Below, piece after piece: positions 1 to 12,119 of a stretch of 64,000 bases of DNA (position 1 is its first letter; every line of letters starts with the position of its first letter). A program made the translations under genes and the position numbers. The DNA is from Fulvia fulva. Lineage: Eukaryota > Ascomycota > Dothideomycetes > Mycosphaerellales > Mycosphaerellaceae. Where the stretch lies: assembly GCF_020509005.1 (NCBI RefSeq), contig NC_063017.1, positions 3,162,001-3,226,000 on the forward strand, written 5' to 3'. Under the pieces are notes generated by a model. The model saw only the letters and a list, made by a program, of their open reading frames with translations, was not told the DNA's origin and made no database searches.

Positions 1-609
1 ATTATTAATGGTATGGCCGCTTTTGACGGGCTACAAGTATTCCCTGCGTGGGCTAGGTATTGTTGCATGACACCGCCCACGCATCCACGCCTCCCATAAC
101 GCATTACCCTCCCTGGACGCTTGCAGACGGAGGCACCTTGATGGATTGGTGTGCAAGTGCAGCCCAAGACGAGCGGGCAGGCGGAGATTGAGTTTTAGCA
201 TTGTTCTGACTTCTTTCATCAAATGCGCTGGGAGCCGTCGCTGCTCTCTGGAATGCAACACCACCACCACCACCACCACTACCACTACCACCAGCGTCTG
301 TCCGTCCTACCTCGTCGCCCGTGAAGATCTGATTGTTTGTTGGCTGCAGTGCGAGCACGAGCTACACCTGTGCACAGTGAACCAGCGTCATCGCGCCCAT
401 CAACGCCTGCACTTCGGTATTGCCACGAGCACGAGCACGACGACCAATTCCAAACACCAACGCACGCCATCCACTCTGCAACGTGCATTGTCCTACCAAC
501 ACCCGCCCTGCCGCCTCATAGCTCCCCCTTGAACATCTAATCACCTCTCCCTCCATCTCCATCACCGTCACCACACCTTGCTGCTAGCGAGACTCGCAGC
601 ATCACAACC
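1..609. other. 5' flank of the STE23-like gene
   Basis: No convincing coding sequence is seen. The stretch holds a CAC/ACC trinucleotide run near 259-292 and a C-rich, TATA-poor leader that ends in a good start context (caaccATGG) at 610. Short open frames here are low-complexity and have no recognisable domain. It is most likely the promoter and 5' UTR of the downstream protease gene. Confidence 0.5.
259..292 (+). repeat. (CAC)n microsatellite
   Basis: An imperfect run of CAC/ACC triplets with two ACT interruptions lies about 320 bp upstream of the protease start codon. Such runs are common and length-variable in fungal promoters. Confidence 0.75.
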
Positions 610-3600
610 ATGGCCGACCGCCTCTACAGCCGGCCTGAGGGCAATACTCAGCGTCTGGCAGACGAGCTCGAGAAGCCATTGCTAGATGACAGAACGTACA
701 GAGTGATCGAGCTGCCCAACAAGCTCCAAGCACTGCTCATCCACGACCCAGACACAGACAAGGCCGCAGCAGCCATGGACGTCAATGTGGGAAGTCTGTC
801 GGATCCAGAGGATATGCAGGGAGTAGCACATGCCGTCGAGCACGCATTGTTCATGGGAACGAGGAAGGTGAGCTTGTCTCGGGACGAGCTGGAGCGGTGC
901 AAGGAACCACGACTGACAGGCACGTGCTCATATAGTACCCAGGCGAGAACGACTACAACTCGTACCTCACCAAGTACGGCGGCAATTCCAATGCATTCAC
1001 CGCGTCGACATCCACCAACTACTACTTTGAACTTTCCGCTTCCTCCAAATCGAACAGCCCGACCTCATCCGCGAATACCAGCCAAGCGAGTTTGCTCAGC
1101 AACGTTTCCAAGCATGAAGCACCACTCTACGGCGGATTGGATCGATTCGCACAATTCTTCATTGAGCCCCTCTTCGACGAGAACACACTAGACCGAGAGC
1201 TGCGCGCAGTGGACTCTGAGAACAAGAAGAACCTACAGAGCGACAACTGGCGGTTGATGCAACTGAACAAGAGCTTGTCGAGTCCACACCACCCATACCA
1301 TCTCTTTGCGACTGGCAACTGGGATCTTCTGCACGATCAGCCCAAGGCAAGAGGCGTCGTGATTCGAGATGAGTTCATGAAGTTCTACAGCACACAGTAC
1401 TCTGCAAATCGCATGAAGCTAGCTGTGCTCGGACAAGAGGACCTGGACACGCTTCAAGCATGGGTCGAGGAGTTCTTTACGGCTGTGCCTAACCAGGATT
1501 TGCCCAAGTTGGAGTGGACAATGCCGGCATTAACTGAGAAGGAGCTTTTGACCCAGATCTTTGTGAAGCCAGTGATGGACACACGTCTACTGGACATCTC
1601 ATTCCCCTACCCCGATGAGGAAGAGGAGTATGAATCACAGCCTGGACGCTACATCAGTCATCTGATCGGTCACGAAGGCCCCGGCAGCATCCTTGCTTTG
1701 CTGAAGGAGAAGGGTTGGGCCAACGATTTGAGTGCAGGCGCTCAGCCTTTGTGTCCGGGTACTGCTTTCTTCACGATCATGCTTCGATTGACAACAGATG
1801 GTCAGACTCACTACCAAGAGGTGATTAAGACTGTCTTCCAGTACATTGCCATGATCAAGGAGTCACCTCCTTTGGAGTGGATTCACGAAGAATCGGCTAA
1901 GCTGGCAGAAGTTCAGTTCAGGTTCATGCAAAAGATTCCTGCTTCGCGCACCGTCAGCCGGATTTCTGGTGTCATGCAAAAGCCACTTCCGCGAGACAAG
2001 CTTCTCAGTGGAGATGCCCTGCTCACGAAGTTCGACCCTGCGGGCATCAAGAAAGGTCTCGATGCTCTGCGACCAGACAGCTTTCGCTTCACCCTCGTGA
2101 GCCAAGACTTTCCTACCGACTTCCCGTCGCGAGAGCACTGGTACGGTACGGAGTACAAGATGGAGAAGATTCCGGCAGACTTCATGCGCGAGATCCAACA
2201 GGCGTACGATTCGAGCAGCACCCAACGACCCGCTGAGCTTCACCTACCACACAAGAACGAGTTCATTCCCGAGCGCCTTGACGTGGAGAAGAAGAAAGTC
2301 GCAACACCGGCTTTGACACCCAAGCTCGTTCGCAACGAGAACAACATCCGTATCTGGCACAAGAAGGACGACCAGTTTTGGGTGCCAAAGGGCAATGTCT
2401 ACATCTACCTGCGATCACCTTTAATCAACTCGTCTGCATTCGTCGTAGAGTGCGCGCGTATCTACAAGGAGCTCGTGGATGACAGCCTTTCTTCCTATGC
2501 ATACGATGCTGAACTTGCCGGCCTCGAGTATGGCATCTCCCTTCACGGCGATGCTTTCGAGATCTCAGTCAGTGGTTACAACGACAAGATGCATGTCCTG
2601 CTCCAGAAAGTTCTCGAGTCGATGCGCGATCTGGAAATCAAGGAAGATCGCTTCAAGATCGTCTTGGACAGACTTGAGCGTGGACATCGCAACTCCGAAT
2701 ACATGGAGCCTTTCCGCCAGGTCAGCAACTACAGGAACTGGGTCAACAAACCACGCGCCTACCTTCCTAGTGAACTGCTCGCCGTGTTGTCCTCCATTGA
2801 GGTAGACGATGTCAAGAGGATGCACCCACAGTTCTTGCGCCAGATGCACATCGAGATCATGGCTCATGGTAACTTCTACAAGGAGGACGCACTGAAGCTT
2901 GGCGATCTGGTCGAGAAGACACTCAAATGTCTACCGTTGCCTCGATCACAGTGGCCTGAGGATCGTTCAATCATCTTCCCACCAGGCTCGGACTACACGT
3001 ACAAGCATACCCTAGCCAACAAGGAGAATGTCAACCACTGCATCGACTTCTCTGTCCATATCGGTGATGCGCAGGATCGCCGCCTGCGTGCTAAGCTGTT
3101 GCTTCTTTCACAAATGCTAGAAGAGCCAGTGTTCGACACATTACGGACCAAGGAGCAGCTTGGGTACGTTGTAGGTGGAAGTCCAATTGTGACTGGAGGC
3201 CGTCTGCAATACCGCGTCCTGGTCCAGAGCGAGAAGCCCTGCCCGTACTTGGAAGAGCGAATCGAGCACCTCCTGAGCACCTTTGACCAGACCATCAAGG
3301 ATATGCCGGAAAAGGAGTTTGAGGCGCATAGGATTGGTGTGATCAACAAGCGCTTGGAGAAGCTGAAGAACCTCAATTCTGAGAGTGGGCGTCTTTGGTA
3401 CCATATCACGTCGGATGTGTTCGATTTCGAGCTTGGTGAGTACTATGATGATCTTTGAAATGAATTCTACTGACACACATTGCAGTCAACCACGACGTGG
3501 AGGCACTCGAGAAGCTCTCGCAGTCCGAGATTGTGGACTTCTTCAACCTCTATTTCAACCCAAGCTCGCCAGAGCGTGCCAAGCTTTCTGTCTACAACAT

Positions 3601-4087
3601 CGCCCAGGCTTCGAGCGACGATATTGCAGCCAACACGAGCGTGTCCGAACAGCGTGCGAACCTTGGCAACGCCGTCTCCAGCATGCTCACCCAGCTTCAA
3701 CTTCCCGCCGAACCAGAGCAGCTCGCCACCTACTTCGAAAAGATCGATCTGGCCAAACCGGGCCACGTCGAATCGATCGTGGCTGCAGTCGGCGAGTATC
3801 TCCAGAAGGTTGCCGGCATGGCTGCCGAAGACGCCAAAGTTATCATCTCGCAGGCCCAAGCTTTCCTTCCGGGCCTGCTGCCATCGCTAGGCATCAAGGC
3901 GCCAGCGCCGCAGACCAATGGTGATGCTAACGGTCATGCGAATGGTAATGGACATGTCGTCGAAAAGAAGAAGGAGAGTATCTTGATCGAGGACATCAAG
4001 GCCTTCCGCGCCAGTATGCCACTCACTGCCGCGGGTGTGCCTGTCAAGGACATCTCTGAGTTCGAGGATTTGGAGCCGAAGCTCTAG
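610..4087 (+). CDS. STE23: M16 insulinase-family zinc metalloprotease (STE23/insulin-degrading enzyme type)
   Basis: Three exons are inferred: 610-867, 936-3435 and 3486-4087. The introns are 868-935 (GTGAGC...TAG) and 3436-3485 (GTGAGT...CAG), and the protein is 1119 aa. The inverted zincin motif HAVEH is at residues 74-78. The distal Glu ligand lies in the ELRAVDSENKKNLQ segment near the start of the 1092-3435 frame. Length and layout (active M16 domain, then two or more inactive M16 domains) match insulin-degrading enzymes of about 1000 aa. In yeast, Ste23 with Axl1 trims the a-factor precursor; in general the family degrades short peptides in the cytosol. The start has a good context (caaccATGG). 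The last exon carries an Asn/Gly/His-rich linker (about 3910-3960) before the PVKDISEFEDLEPKL end. An open frame continues after the stop (see findings). Family assignment is secure; the substrate is not known. Confidence 0.93.
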
Positions 4088-7000
4088 TCGGGTTTCTGCC
4101 AAGAATCTAAGGAAGGAGATGACACGAAGGACGACGGAAAGGATGACCTTATGGAGGTTGACACTCCGAAGCAGAAGCTTGATGTGAGGAGAGATTCCTT
4201 GGACCTCGAGGATCCGCGCCTGAAGCTTCAGTTGGAGATGAAGGCTGAGAAGATCTCTTTCGGCGACTTGGAGACCGACGACCCGGCAGAGCAGAAAGAT
4301 GAGATGGGCATCGAGGACTCGGGCTTGAAGACTCAGACGGTTCCTGCTGGAGACGCCCTGCCAGTGCGCGAGAACGATGGCCATCAAGTGCCTCGCACGT
4401 CTTAGAGGGATTCATGACATGAAGCACGAAACAATGAGCAGCGGCGGGAATGGGTGGTATTGGGGCTTCCCATACTGATTAGCGCGGCGTTGTGGTTTCA
4501 GTCCAGCGTTCGTACGCAATAAATGGAGAAATGATTACGGCGAGTGGACTTGTGTGGTATACGCCGTACTTGATCAATGAAGTACAGAGCTTTAGGTCTG
4601 TCTGTCTCATCTCATGGAGCAAGGGCTCTTGACCATAGAGGTGGCCGCCGCGATCCAGAATTAGTAACGACTGTGATCGGCGTAGGGTACCACGAATACC
4701 TTAGACGAAGGAGATCTTGTTGAAGTGACACGCGCGCCCGAACGCGTTTCTGTTATAAGCAATCGCTACGCCACGATCTTGCTATCGTAACGATCGAAAG
4801 ACATTCAAGTTATCGTACGGGATGGTCAGGTCGTTTGTTGAGAGCCCTCGGAGTGTCTCTCGATCTGCACTTGTCGTGAATGCATATCTTCGGGGAAAAG
4901 TTGGAAACAAGGATCGCGCAGCAATTGCCGGAGGACTGGAGTGTAGAACATGTCAGTACCCGCCTTCGTACTGGAATCAGCTGGATTGATGCAATGAGGG
5001 TGTACATAGAAGGCGCATTGGAGAGTCTGCACCACTGAAACGTGAAAGAAGGCACGATGTCATGCGCGGGCCAGTGACCCCTGACGAAACGAATGCAGGC
5101 AAGCGTGGAAGACTCCATGTTGCGACAACATGCAGGAGTGGCAGCACCACAGCTGCATCTCTCTCCTTTGCTGAACGTGCATATAAGGGGTTGGAAATGG
5201 AAGTGGCACGATCAAGGACCATAACTTTGCATGCGATAAACCTCACGATGCTGCGACGACAACGATCTTTTGGAAGAAGGGAGGGAAAGGATCGTGGCGA
5301 CAGGACATATCAGCGACGTGAATGTGACGGCGAGATGTCGCAGGTGCTGCGAATACATGAGATCTGGAAGCGCAAAGAGTCAATTGCAAGATAAGCATAG
5401 TTTCATATGTAAGGGGGCAGGAGGGCTGTGTTAGGTACGTAGCGCAGATGTAAGCGGAGTGGAAACGACAGTGTAGTGGTGCAGCAGCTGGATAGGGGCG
5501 TGGTGCATTTTTCAGAAAGGTGGGGAAGGCAGCGAGTATGGGGTGGAGCGAAAGCAGCGGAGGTGCGAAGCAAGCAGCGATAGGGTGGTTCAGAGCTGAT
5601 ATGGGGATATTGGAGACAGTGAGGGTGTGCACAGGAAAGGAGGCAGAGCGGAAAGGCCGCCAAGAAGCTGGGACGGGTGGATATGAGCACAGCGACAGTG
5701 AAAATCTTATGATGGGGAACACAACAGAATCGGCGACGTGGGGGATTTATGGGGTGGGGAAGGTACACGAGACTCAGGGGGCGACGGAAACAGGATGGGA
5801 GAGGACGACCGGGGCGCAAGGCATACGGCGCGAACATCAGGGATGAGGAGGAGGGTCAAGAATCATGTACGGCGACGGCATAGCATACGACAACATCATC
5901 GAAGACTGGGCGCAACAGGAGACATGCCGAGGACTGAGCACGATTGAAACGACGACGACGGCGGCGGTGATGATCACAGCCCTCCAGTCCCAGGCCCGCA
6001 GGCACCGGACGCTGATGGGCCTCCTCTTTCTATTGACCCTGCCTACAGCATACCTCCTCCTGTCCTGCCGCCTCGCATCATCACGACTACTGAGACTCGC
6101 CGGAGCGAGTTTAGCGTCTTCTCGGGACGATGACCTCAACTCAGCCCTCCAGTCCCGGGCCCGTAAGCACCGGAAGCTGATGGGCCTCCTCTTTCTATTG
6201 ACCCTGCCTACAGCATACCTCCTCCTGTCCTGCCGCCCGCATACCTCCACCTGCCCTGCCGCCTCGCATCGTCACGACTACTGAGAATCGCCGGAGCGAG
6301 TTTAGCGTCTTCTCGGGACGACCTGTCTGTCAAGTATGTTGGATTGTTGTAGTGGATGAAAGGAAGAGGGAAGAGAAAGGGAAAAGAGCTGTGGTTTTGT
6401 GCCCGCGAGAATGCACGGGCCTCTTGCCTTGTGGGCACTGCAACGGTATGACTGTGTTCAATGAGCCTATAGCGATTGTACAGTAGCGAGCTACAACTGG
6501 AATGAAGGTATGTGGTTGATGCTATTGGAAGGGGTGGTCCCGTGAGATGGTATGCTGTGGATCCCGAGACCTCGAGGTCACATGGAGGCCCATATGAAGT
6601 GTGGCGAAGCGTGCGAAGCCAATAGTAGTACGTGAGATACCGCTGAGAAGCATTGGACAGCCATCTGACTGACATTCGTGGATCCATCATGACCTGATGT
6701 GAGCAAGGTCGGCATGCCGAGACTATGTCCCGTCTCGGGCCGGGTGTCGATCGGTCACAGCTCCGACAAGATGTGCCAACTCGCGATTCTCGTAGCATGT
6801 GATCCGTGGTCTCCGTGGCCCAGAGTGCGATGAGATTAAAGCCTATACGAACCACTATGAGCACCGTCGGCCTATAGACTACTGTAGAGCGGCGTGCGCT
6901 GCAATGCTTCCTCGTTGTAAGCAATCGCTGTGCTGCTGTTCAACTGTCGTCGCCAATAAGAAATGAGGTTGCGGTTGTGCAAGCGGCGACCTCTTTTGTC

Positions 7001-7154
7001 GGGGGCTCTTGCACCGTAGCATGGGCCTTCTCATCCGTTGCGGTGGCATTGTATCTTCTGCTCCTGCTCTCTGCTGGTCGTCTCCGTGCTCGTCTACGTT
7101 CTCGTCCGCTCGGACGCGATTTTCGACTTCATGTATACCTTCCTCGACATCCTC
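4088..7154. other. Gene-poor stretch between the protease and the F-box-like pseudogene
   Basis: The first 300 bases are an in-frame, acidic open extension of the protease frame, probably 3' UTR (see findings). From 4.45 to about 5.95 kb the plus strand is purine-rich and holds only low-complexity frames with no domain, on either strand. At 5.98-6.32 kb there is a tandem duplication. A 238-codon minus-strand frame at 6208-6924 has unnatural composition and was not accepted. I see no RNA gene here. Confidence 0.5.
5977..6321 (+). repeat. Two-copy tandem duplication (about 155-180 bp units)
   Basis: Copy 1 runs about 5977-6131 and copy 2 about 6142-6321. Both contain the same run ctcctctttctattgaccct and the same tail gagcgagtttagcgtcttct. 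Copy 2 has about 25 extra bases (near 6237-6262) that repeat part of the unit. The unit can be read as a hydrophobic peptide on the plus strand, but the frame has no recognisable domain, so I call it a DNA repeat rather than a gene. Confidence 0.75.
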
Positions 7155-7952
7155 CTAAGCTGCAGCTTCACCTGTATTCCCGTCGTCGTCGTCGTCGTCA
7201 TCAGAATCTCATTCATCATCCGCTTCTGAATCCTCCAAAACGCTCACGAAGCAACCAGACTCCCGCAGACTGCTCATGTTCTGGGGAAATTGTTCTTCTG
7301 CCGAGAGTTCGAAATTGGTCTCATTCTGGTAATGAAACGTGTGGGTCTTCGCAATCGTATTGGGAAAACACAGATCAAAACCACTTAATTCCTCAAGCTG
7401 GAAGTTACTCGCCAACACATCGAAGACTTCGGTCCAGTCGTCTTCAGACCTCAATGCGGAAGTAAACAGTCGCAGCGTTCTCAATGTCCCGGCGTGCCTG
7501 AGCAGAAGTGCCAATAGGAGGTCCTTGGGTCCATTGCTGAATGCTAAAGAGAGCTTGCGGATTGGCGCTACAGGAGCCATGCTCTTGACGACAAGGTTCA
7601 GTGCGTCTCTGCTCACATGGAGGGGAGTGTCGGGAAGCTCCAAAGCAATGGTGTCCAAGGCGACGGCCGACTGTAAAAGGATCGACAAGCCGTCGTGTGT
7701 ACCGTCCTCCGAACAGTCTTTGGAAGCCGTAAAGGTCGAGTTTCACATCACCCAAACCTGACCAGGGGCTCTTCAGCACATCTGAAGGCATGGCGAGTGC
7801 GTTGCTGCCCAGCTCATGTAGGCTATATGAGTCGAAGCCCAAGGACCACAAGCCTTGCTCTGACTGCGCACTCGCTTTGTGTACCGCAGCAAGGACTAGT
7901 TCAGGTGAGACCTTTCGAGGCACAAGTCTACTCCAGAGCGCGTGCACACGAT
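7155..7952 (-). pseudogene. F-box/LRR-like protein remnant, frameshifted and with a premature stop
   Basis: Two minus-strand segments read as one protein. The first (about 7952 to 7705) contains VHALWSRLVPRKVSPELV and DVKLDLYGFQRLFG. The second (about 7720 to 7209) contains GLSILLQSAVALDTIALELP, ALLLRHAGTLRTLRLF and LEELSGFDLCF. This is the leucine-rich pattern of the C-terminal half of large fungal F-box-like families; no F-box itself is visible. The segments are in different frames; one extra base in the GGAGGACGG run near 7703-7711 accounts for the shift. The second segment ends in acidic residues at a TGA (7211-7209), but the same frame continues as DSDDDDDDD and 10 more codons to TAG at 7155. 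A plausible splice acceptor (gtacAG) precedes 7952, so upstream exons may be missing. It could also be a live gene with an unseen intron. Confidence 0.55.
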
Positions 7953-7955
7953 CTG

Positions 7956-8644
7956 TACAATACTAGCGGTACAATCACTCCCGAGTCCTGACTGCAAGCC
8001 GAGAGCGGCTAAGATCAAGCGCGTGTCTGGTAGCAGGTACTTTGGCTGTGTTGTCCTCTGCCTCCATCACCCATCTCTTCACGACTACGCAGCCTCAATC
8101 CTGGGGTGCCATCCTGCTCGAGTACACAGCAAGCGGGCGCAGTCGGCGAAGGAGATCGAGCCGAGCGCGGACTGTATGTATGGAGCATCCTTCCTAATGA
8201 GGAAAGGTGGAAGAGCAGGGGTTGTAAAAACTATGCCCAGAACTGTATAGGCTAAGCTCTTTCCGCCCTGCAGGATTCCAACGGGGCGAAGCAAGAGCTG
8301 TGGCCGGCCTCGTTTCGCTCAGCCACACGCTTGTGTTCCCATCAGACAGCGATATGGAGCTACACGTACGCCCTCTGCTAATGACGCGCTGTCCTTCACA
8401 ATTGAGTGGGTGAAAGCATTGCCTTGCTGGCACATATTTCCAAGTTGCCTTACGCCCTTCATCACTGCGCCCGTCAACGATAGAAGACTTGATCGGCCCC
8501 CCGCGACCCTACTTTGCGCTGACATTCGTTCTTCCTTCTTACGTATAGGCTTCCTTGCTATGTGCTAGGTACTATTACTCACCGTTAGATCACCGGAACT
8601 GCGACTAGCGACCGTGGTCCTCCCACGGGCGGAGTACGCTCACA
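7956..8644. other. Intergenic stretch with a MITE end, 5' flank of the HET-kinase gene 1
   Basis: The minus strand shows scraps that could be older exons of the F-box-like gene, but no clean frame. A repeat end lies at about 8183-8244 (separate entry). The last 350 bases lead to the start codon at 8645 and should contain its promoter; no clear TATA box was picked out. Confidence 0.4.
8183..8246 (+). repeat. Solo right end of the TA-flanked MITE family
   Basis: About 62 bases match the right end of the complete element at 23073-23359, including catccttcctaatgagg (one transition), aaaggtggaagagcaggggt and ctatgcccagaactg. It ends in a TA dinucleotide, as the complete element does. No matching left inverted end is found within about 300 bases upstream, so this is a truncated or rearranged copy. 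Confidence 0.7.
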
Positions 8645-11600
8645 ATGAACACAACACCTAGCTCGGGAAATTTCAGCGAGATGTCGCCCCAGCAGTGCTT
8701 CTGCAGCCCTCGCGGCGTTTGCAGTGTCTGTGCAGCAATGGTTCAAGGAGCGGGACAAGGCATCGGCATGTATGCTGCACCCTCCGCACCCTCCGACCTA
8801 CCCACCGCGGCGGGAGCAGACATGTACTCTGGGGCGGAGTTCTTCGATGTGAGTCCCCGTCATTACTCGACTATCGCGTAGCATACGCTGACAGTGTCTG
8901 GCCACAGTGGGACGCCGCCATGGCAGCTCAGTCATACATAGGCACCCAAACTCTAGACGGCTATCGACCCACTCAGGGTAACTCCAGCCTTGCCCTGCAA
9001 GGGGCGCCAGAAAGTGGCTACGCGACACAGCCTCTGACTGATATCGACTGCCTTGCCTCTCCCTTTCGCAACCATCTGTCTCTGCCTGTGACTCCAGCAC
9101 CGCCTGGCCCGGCTAGTAGCCAGACTATTGAAGTACCAAGGAACTTCCACACTGAATCGTTCCCAGAGAACCTCGCTCAAGTCGATATGGGTGCAGGCCT
9201 CCATGGCCATGCTGTCAAACGCCACGAGGTGCCCAAGTCTGTTGGGAAACGAACGATACGCGATATTACAGCCTACGACACAGCTGGCCAGCCTGACCAC
9301 AAAACAAGAAAGCTATTCGACGCATCGGAGCATCTGCAGTTCAACGGCGAGCAGACGGAGCTGCTAGAAGTTAAGCTGCAGCAGTGGCAGAAGAGGTCTC
9401 ACCTCCCACTCGACAAAGATCTCAAGAACATCGCTGCCGCGTGTGATCTATCTCCTCTCAAGGTTGCCCTTTGGTTTGGTGCTAAGCTTCGACTCCATGA
9501 AGCTCCAGCAGGACGGGTCCCGCGCGCAACGGATCCAGCTCAACCCGCTGGTACAACGGACGTATCTGCGATGATATGGAAGTATATCAACGACGCCGCT
9601 AACAAAGACTGTACCCCTGGAAAGCCCGGGAAACTGGCCGGTAAATTCCGCTGCACTTGGGGATGCACATATTCGTCAGATAGTAGATTCGACTGGGAAC
9701 GCCACGAAGAGTCGAAACAGCCACAGAACTTCTGGGCATGTATCAGTTGCCGCGGCTCAGACACTGGCGCCTCGTTTATCACACACAGGCGTGACAAGCT
9801 ATTCCCGCACATCCACTCTATGCATCCCACGGAAGAAAGCAACAAGGATCAGCTCCGCGAGAAGTCGAAAGTGCAATATGAAGCACCCTTCATCAGACAC
9901 TGCGGCTATACCTGTGTCTCGACCGGTCAAGTGTGTGGCCACATCTTCAAGTCTTGGAAAGAGCGCAATGACCACTGGATAGCGCATTTCAATGATGATG
10001 TCGATGGGCCTAGTGATCAGCCTCCGTCGTCGCGCAACAGGGACGTCGGAGATGGTGGCTCGCCCGGCGATAGCAACAGCAACTCTTCAGATGGCTCCTC
10101 GACAGCCACCTCTGGCGTTTCCCCGCCGACCCAACAGGGCAGCAATAGTGGCCAGTCGAAACGACAACGATACTCGGGAGGGCGACAAAGAGTTCAACAA
10201 GAGGCTCCGAATGGGGTCCTGATCAAGGCCGAACCTGCTCAGCCATGCTCAGCGCGAATGAGTCCTCCTACTCGTAAGGTTTGTCACCTCACCTTCATCG
10301 ACATTCACAACCACGAACTAGTCACTCCAGACGTGACCCCCAAGTTCTTGGCGTTGGATTGCGATGTCGAGGCAATGAAAGTGCTGCCACAGAAGACCTC
10401 CTTGAAACTGAATGCTTCGACCGAACTTCGCTTACCAGCACGTGATGGTGCTGTGGCCGTGATGAAAGCAGCTATCGAGATTGCCATGGAAATGGGCTTC
10501 CAGTATCTCTGGTCTGACATGATCAGCTCGACCGCGACATCACAAGCCAACCGGAAAGAAATATATGAAGAAGCAATGTTGATCACGTCCATGGGCTTCC
10601 GCAAGGACGAGAGTCAGCCCATCTGGCACTTCACAAGCGACTTCAAGCACTTGGAGAAAGTGCGGACCTGGTCGGAGCAGCGAAACTGGTTCCGGCACGT
10701 AGAGGCCCTCGGGCAGGGTGCTTATGGCTTTGTCGACAAGGTCAAGCTCGAATCGTCGGGTTCGCCGCCCGAGACCTATGCTCGGAAGATAGTCCTTCGA
10801 GACAGGACGAACAAGTCTCAGCGAGCGCGATATCTCAGAGAGATCGAGATCATGCAGAGTCTCGACCATCCGCATGTCGCCCGCTTTATCGCTGCTTACT
10901 GTGACAGGACTGCGTTCAACATCCTCATGTCGCCTGTGGCAGATTGCGATCTCCGACGATTCCTCAGCACCCCTAAAGAGTTCGAAGCCAAGATACAGTG
11001 TGTGCCGCAATGGTTCATGTCTCTGGCTGAAGCACTGAAGTACATGCACAACACGGGGCTCCGGCACAAGGACATCAAGCCAGCCAACATTCTGATTAGC
11101 GACAACAAGGTTCTTCTTACTGACTTTGGCACCTCTTTGCGTAACTCGAAGACCGGAGCGGCGGCGCTGACATCGGGAGGGACCTTTTTGACGCCAAAGT
11201 ACAGCGCGCCTGAAGTCGCAGCACAGAAGCTCCGGGGGCTACCTGCTGACATTTTCTCGCTTGGCTGCGTCTTCGCCGAGATGATTGCGATCGCGTGTGA
11301 AGGTTCGCTCGAACACCTTCATGAGAGCATCGGCTTGGCGGATGAGGGCAGTGACAGTGATACGAATTACAATCGACGCATCCCACAACTGCAGGCTTGG
11401 CTTCGATCGCTGGACATGACTGACCTTAACGCCAGTCTGAAGAGGGCGATCCTTGTCACAGTACAGATGGTCAACAGCGACCAGACAAAGCGGCCTCTAG
11501 CCCCGGAAATTGTCCGCCAGCTATGCTCAAAAGAGCACCGCCAGGCAGGTGCAGCCTGCGAGTTATGTTCCGATCAGCAACGCCGAGCTGATGTGCCCAC

Positions 11601-12119
11601 GGCGGCATGCCACTGCTGCTCTACATCGTTGGGAATATGCCATGGCAGCTTACCCCACGACTACATTGTCCTCGACAGGCTGCTGTCCCTTCGCTTCGAT
11701 GGCTCCAACCTACAAAAGCTCGCGCTACAGGAGAAAATCGTGTTCGATCTGCAGATCAATGCAGACGTCGGCAATGGTGGAAGCCAGAGCAAGCTGAATC
11801 TGTTCAAGCAGCACTTTCAACAAGCTCTTCAGGACCAAGCATACGTTGATCGCAACGAGTAAGTGCCATCAACGACATTTATGTTCGCAGACATAGTATA
11901 CTGACAAGTCACAGTGACTACACCGACGACAAACCGTCAGTAAAGACTGACCGACCGCCGCTCAGGCAGGGTTCGAGCGAGTCTTATAGGGCATATCAGA
12001 AACGCGTGGCGGACGCTTATGCCATGTCGTTGGATCGCCCAGACACAAATCGAGCGAATCAAGTCACTGCGAACACTATCCGAGGCATTCCGAGATTTGA
12101 GGAGGTCGATGATGAATGA
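8645..12119 (+). CDS. Homeodomain-like / C2H2-like / HET-like / protein kinase fusion protein 1
   Basis: Three exons are inferred: 8645-8848, 8908-11858 and 11915-12119. The introns are GTGAGT...CAG and GTAAGT...CAG, and the protein is 1119 aa. A homeodomain-like segment (about 210-268) ends in SPLKVALWFGAKLRL. C2H2-like cysteine/histidine clusters follow at about 314-375 and 399-430, then a Ser/Gly/Asn-rich linker. A degenerate HET-like region (about 529-631) has LTFIDIHNHEL, KFLALD, LPARDGAVAVMKAAIEIA and GFQYLWSD; the usual SYxWG and CIxQ parts are lost. The kinase (about 663-943) has GQGAYG, the beta-3 Lys (about 695), HKDIKPAN (Asp about 790), DFG (about 807) and APE (about 835), so it looks catalytically complete. 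A 170-residue tail has no known domain. It is paralogous to the next gene. Role in allorecognition or signalling is inference. Confidence 0.85.

Noticed and set aside
1863..4387. Several minus-strand frames inside and just after the protease gene
   Set aside because: They are explained by codon use of the protease coding strand.
5243..5837. Two overlapping minus-strand frames of 144-159 codons
   Set aside because: Both are Pro/Ser/Leu-rich because the other strand is purine-rich; no domain and no start context.
6208..6924. 238-codon minus-strand open frame
   Set aside because: Irregular composition (Arg/Ser/Tyr/His-rich), no domain, and it overlaps the tandem duplication; most likely a chance frame.
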